A stretch of DNA of 64,000 bases from Gyromitra esculenta (taxonomy: Eukaryota > Ascomycota > Pezizomycetes > Pezizales > Discinaceae), in contig JBCAML010000007.1 of NCBI GenBank assembly GCA_038503075.1, positions 496,001 to 560,000 of the forward strand. Reading direction: 5' to 3'. Positions 61,684 through 64,000 of the stretch are shown one piece after another (position 1 is the stretch's first letter; every line of letters begins with the position of its first letter). The notes beneath the pieces are model-generated. The model saw only the letters and a list, made by a program, of their open reading frames with translations. It had not been told where the DNA came from and searched no databases. Both the position numbers and the translations under genes were made by a program.

Positions 61684-64000
61684 ATTGATATAGAAGCATG
61701 TAAAGGTTGGGGGTTAAGTAGGTATGGTATAACGTAGGGATGATGACGTGGAATTGGAAGTTAGCAGTGAGGAATGGACGCGTCGCGGGAAGACGCGTTT
61801 AAGTGGTGTGCCAGATGGCGTGTGGACGGAAGGCGCAGGATATTGCGTGTTTTCCGCCTTTCCTTCTTTGGGAGGGCGAACGGTGCCAAGAAAATAGGTG
61901 AGGGATTTTGAAGACAAAACCTTTCCTATGCCAGTAGAAATGTGGAACCTTTAACTAAAACATCATGCTATGATCGTGGTTCCCCTAAGCAACCACGCTC
62001 TGGTAAATTCACTTGTGCTCAGGGAATTCGGAGCAACTATCATCAGGAGCCCTTTTATGTAAATAGTGAACTTGCCAGAGCAACTGTCACTTAGTATATC
62101 GAGACCTCCATCGCAGCTATGACCAAACCAATTACCCCAGGCATATTTTTTACGTCTTGGATAGCTTTAAAGATATAAATAGAAATTTGGGCTATAACCG
62201 AGCAATTTGCTTTCAGTGTACTGAAAAAAGACCACACCTGAGCTGATTACCGATGCCGAGACCAAAGATTAAACCGTTATCCATAGAGGGTTTATACTTC
62301 TCTATCAAAAACCGGAGAAATCGAAACAAAAATTGTCAACAATAAGCACACACACGCAGGCTCCAATCACACGTTCAGAGAAATATTGTAACGGAGATGC
62401 TCCCAGTGACAAGAACTCAAGAGCGTAGCCGTACAAATGTGTTTGCAAATGATGAAGGTAGAAATATTCAGTAGAGGTTATAGCTCGCTAAACTTAATAT
62501 AAATAAGGTTTCGCTTCGCAGGTAACTCGATATTGCTACTATCTGTTATTATTTGGGGAGCTATTATTGGTGGAAAGAAATGTGATTTGGTTCGTTGAGA
62601 TCGTGAGAGTTGGGGTATAGTTACTGCTGATACTTATTTGAATAACGCTGTTTGTCTTGTTCTACGCCCTTATTGGTCACACGAATCTATTGATCATGGG
62701 GCTAGACTATAAATCATTGAAGATGGAGCTTCTGCACATTGGGCTAATGTTAGAAAGGCTGAACATCGCTGGTATGAAATACCTATGCTCAACTGGCCAC
62801 CCTTCTCTCCTGATTTTAATCCTATTGAAAATGTACGGGTAGCCTAGTATACTAAAAGCTAGACAGGATAACAGGGTTCCAAGGCTGAAGGGACTTGATG
62901 ATACTAAAAGGGCTATTTTGGAGAGAAAATATCTGCTGATGAACTTCTTCATATTATTGATTATATGCCTGAAATGATTGCTGCTGTTATTGCAATTGCT
63001 GCTAACGGTGGGCACACTTGTTGGTAGTAACTTCATGTGCTAGTAGTTTATTGTTTCTACGCACTTGATTTAGTAATTTTTTATCCCCCCTGGTTTCACG
63101 GTTTAGCGTTGTGGTTGGTTGACTAAATGTGGGATGTACGGTTGTTGTGTTACGTTGGTTGTTCGTTGCGTTTCCCTTGGTTTTCATTACAATGAGTCAT
63201 ACGTTTGTCATCGAAGAGATGGATTATGGGTATATAAGCGAAGGGATTCCCCTTCTGTTGTACTTTTCCTTCTTCTTTCTTTAAGCAACGTCTTCTATTG
63301 TTCACCTTTGTATTTTACAATACAAACCTCGGTTACACCTTGTAATCCTTCGCTGTCACCGTCTTCAAGTTCTCACAACTTGACCCATTTGTAGAGCCTG
63401 TAGAATCCTCGTACATACTCGAGAGCTTGATGAGAAACTCGCTCCTTGAGACCCGGATCCCACCTTCCTGATTGCGCCTGTGCGCCCCTTCGTTTCCGGG
63501 TTTATATCCTAGAGGACAAGTAATACAGGAGTCGGAGAAAGTCTGATTACGGGTGACAGTGCAGCTTTTTCTCAGGGTGCTCAAACTCACCTGTATTTCA
63601 TATCCCTACTGACTAACTTTACCCAATGTTTAATACATAGAATTCACCACCTCTTACCATTTTAATTAGGCCTCTCGAAAAGTTGTAGAATGGGAAGAAA
63701 AACTGGCAGCTCTTACTTGCTCCGCCACCTGTCATCAGACTTACCCCTATACTCGTAATACTGTATGTACTCCTCAAATGCGACCTGCTCCAAGCCAAGC
63801 CAAGTCTGATATGATGCAAAATGTGACCAAATTATCGGTATTCTACTAGTCAAAAGATCTCTCGAGAAAACCACAGGAATGATATGTGGCTCAGGCAAAT
63901 CTCAAGTATTTGACTGGGCCATCCAGTGCTATATTAGGCTTAGCTTGGGGCAGGTACAGGTCGTATTTGAGGAGCACTACAGATACCAGGGTAAGTCTGT
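61684..64000. other. intergenic end of window with transposon relic
   Basis: AT-rich. The clear feature is the Tc1/mariner relic at 62522-63027. A TATATAAG box at 63231-63238 sits in a T/C-rich context that resembles a solo LTR, but no paired ends or target duplication were found. The minus frame at 63333-63590 has no recognisable product. Confidence 0.45.
62522..63027 (+). pseudogene. Tc1/mariner transposase relic
   Basis: Reading in one frame with stops gives the second half of a Tc1-type DDE transposase: SVIIWGAIIGGKKCDLV, then LRPYWSHESIDHG, IEDGASAHWANVRKAEHRWY (second catalytic Asp in the DGAsAH motif), WPPFSPDFNPIENV (third catalytic residue region), and the C-terminal DYMPEMIAAVIAIAANGG. 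At least five in-frame stops (for example just before IIEDGA, after ENVRVA, and between 62864 and 62912) make it inactive; several are consistent with C-to-T changes. The N-terminal DNA-binding half and terminal repeats were not found. Confidence 0.9.

Noticed and set aside
63148..63337. Possible solo LTR with TATATAAG box
   Set aside because: Ends TGTTACG/GGTTACA are only weakly inverted and the flanking 5-mers differ, so there is no target duplication.

Overview
The window looks like nuclear DNA from a filamentous ascomycete (Pezizomycotina). The genes are monocistronic, on both strands, and rich in short GT-AG introns: I placed about 67 introns in 16 genes, mostly 50-100 bp and often with a CTAAC/CTGAC-like branch site. 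The protein set is fungal (Mic60, Sac1, Rab5, an Nbs1-like protein, an RPEL-repeat protein, fungal-type bZIP). The high intron density could fit an early-diverging class, but I cannot name genus or class. For most genes the exon lengths sum to an exact multiple of three, and this internal check supports the models.

Layout. 1-8 kb is repeat-rich: two copies of an 81-bp MITE (1181, 7180), another small inverted-repeat element, and a carboxylesterase gene (4413-6307) that appears dead. 8-12 kb holds an EVE-domain protein (+) and a bZIP factor (-), convergent. 15-26 kb holds an SMP-30/gluconolactonase-like gene (-), an 11-exon aldehyde dehydrogenase (-) and a rhamnose-type epimerase/reductase (+), separated by MITE-bearing gaps. 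26-37 kb holds a DnaJ protein (+), a class I aminotransferase (-), an RPEL-repeat protein (-) and an Nbs1-like DNA-repair protein (+); the last two are divergent over 465 bp. 40-48 kb holds mitochondrial ribosomal protein bL36m (-), an F-box-like gene (+) and Sac1 phosphoinositide phosphatase (-). 48-51 kb is a degraded zone with a MITE and an inverted repeat. 51-62 kb holds Mic60 (-), Rab5 GTPase (-), a PHAF1/UPF0183 protein (+) and Y-family DNA polymerase kappa (-). The end (62.5-63.0 kb) carries a Tc1/mariner transposase relic.

Most genes are housekeeping and show no clustered pathway. Two are DNA-damage genes (nbs1, pol kappa), two are mitochondrial (mic60, bL36m) and two act in endomembranes (sac1, rab5). 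The lactonase-like, aldehyde dehydrogenase and rhamnose-synthase genes lie in one 10-kb stretch and might share sugar metabolism, but this is only inference. I did not find a convincing new biological system. The most interesting signals are gene-structure oddities (an 8-nt microexon, a 35-nt intron or frameshift, a lost catalytic residue) and several non-autonomous transposon families with clear target-site duplications.
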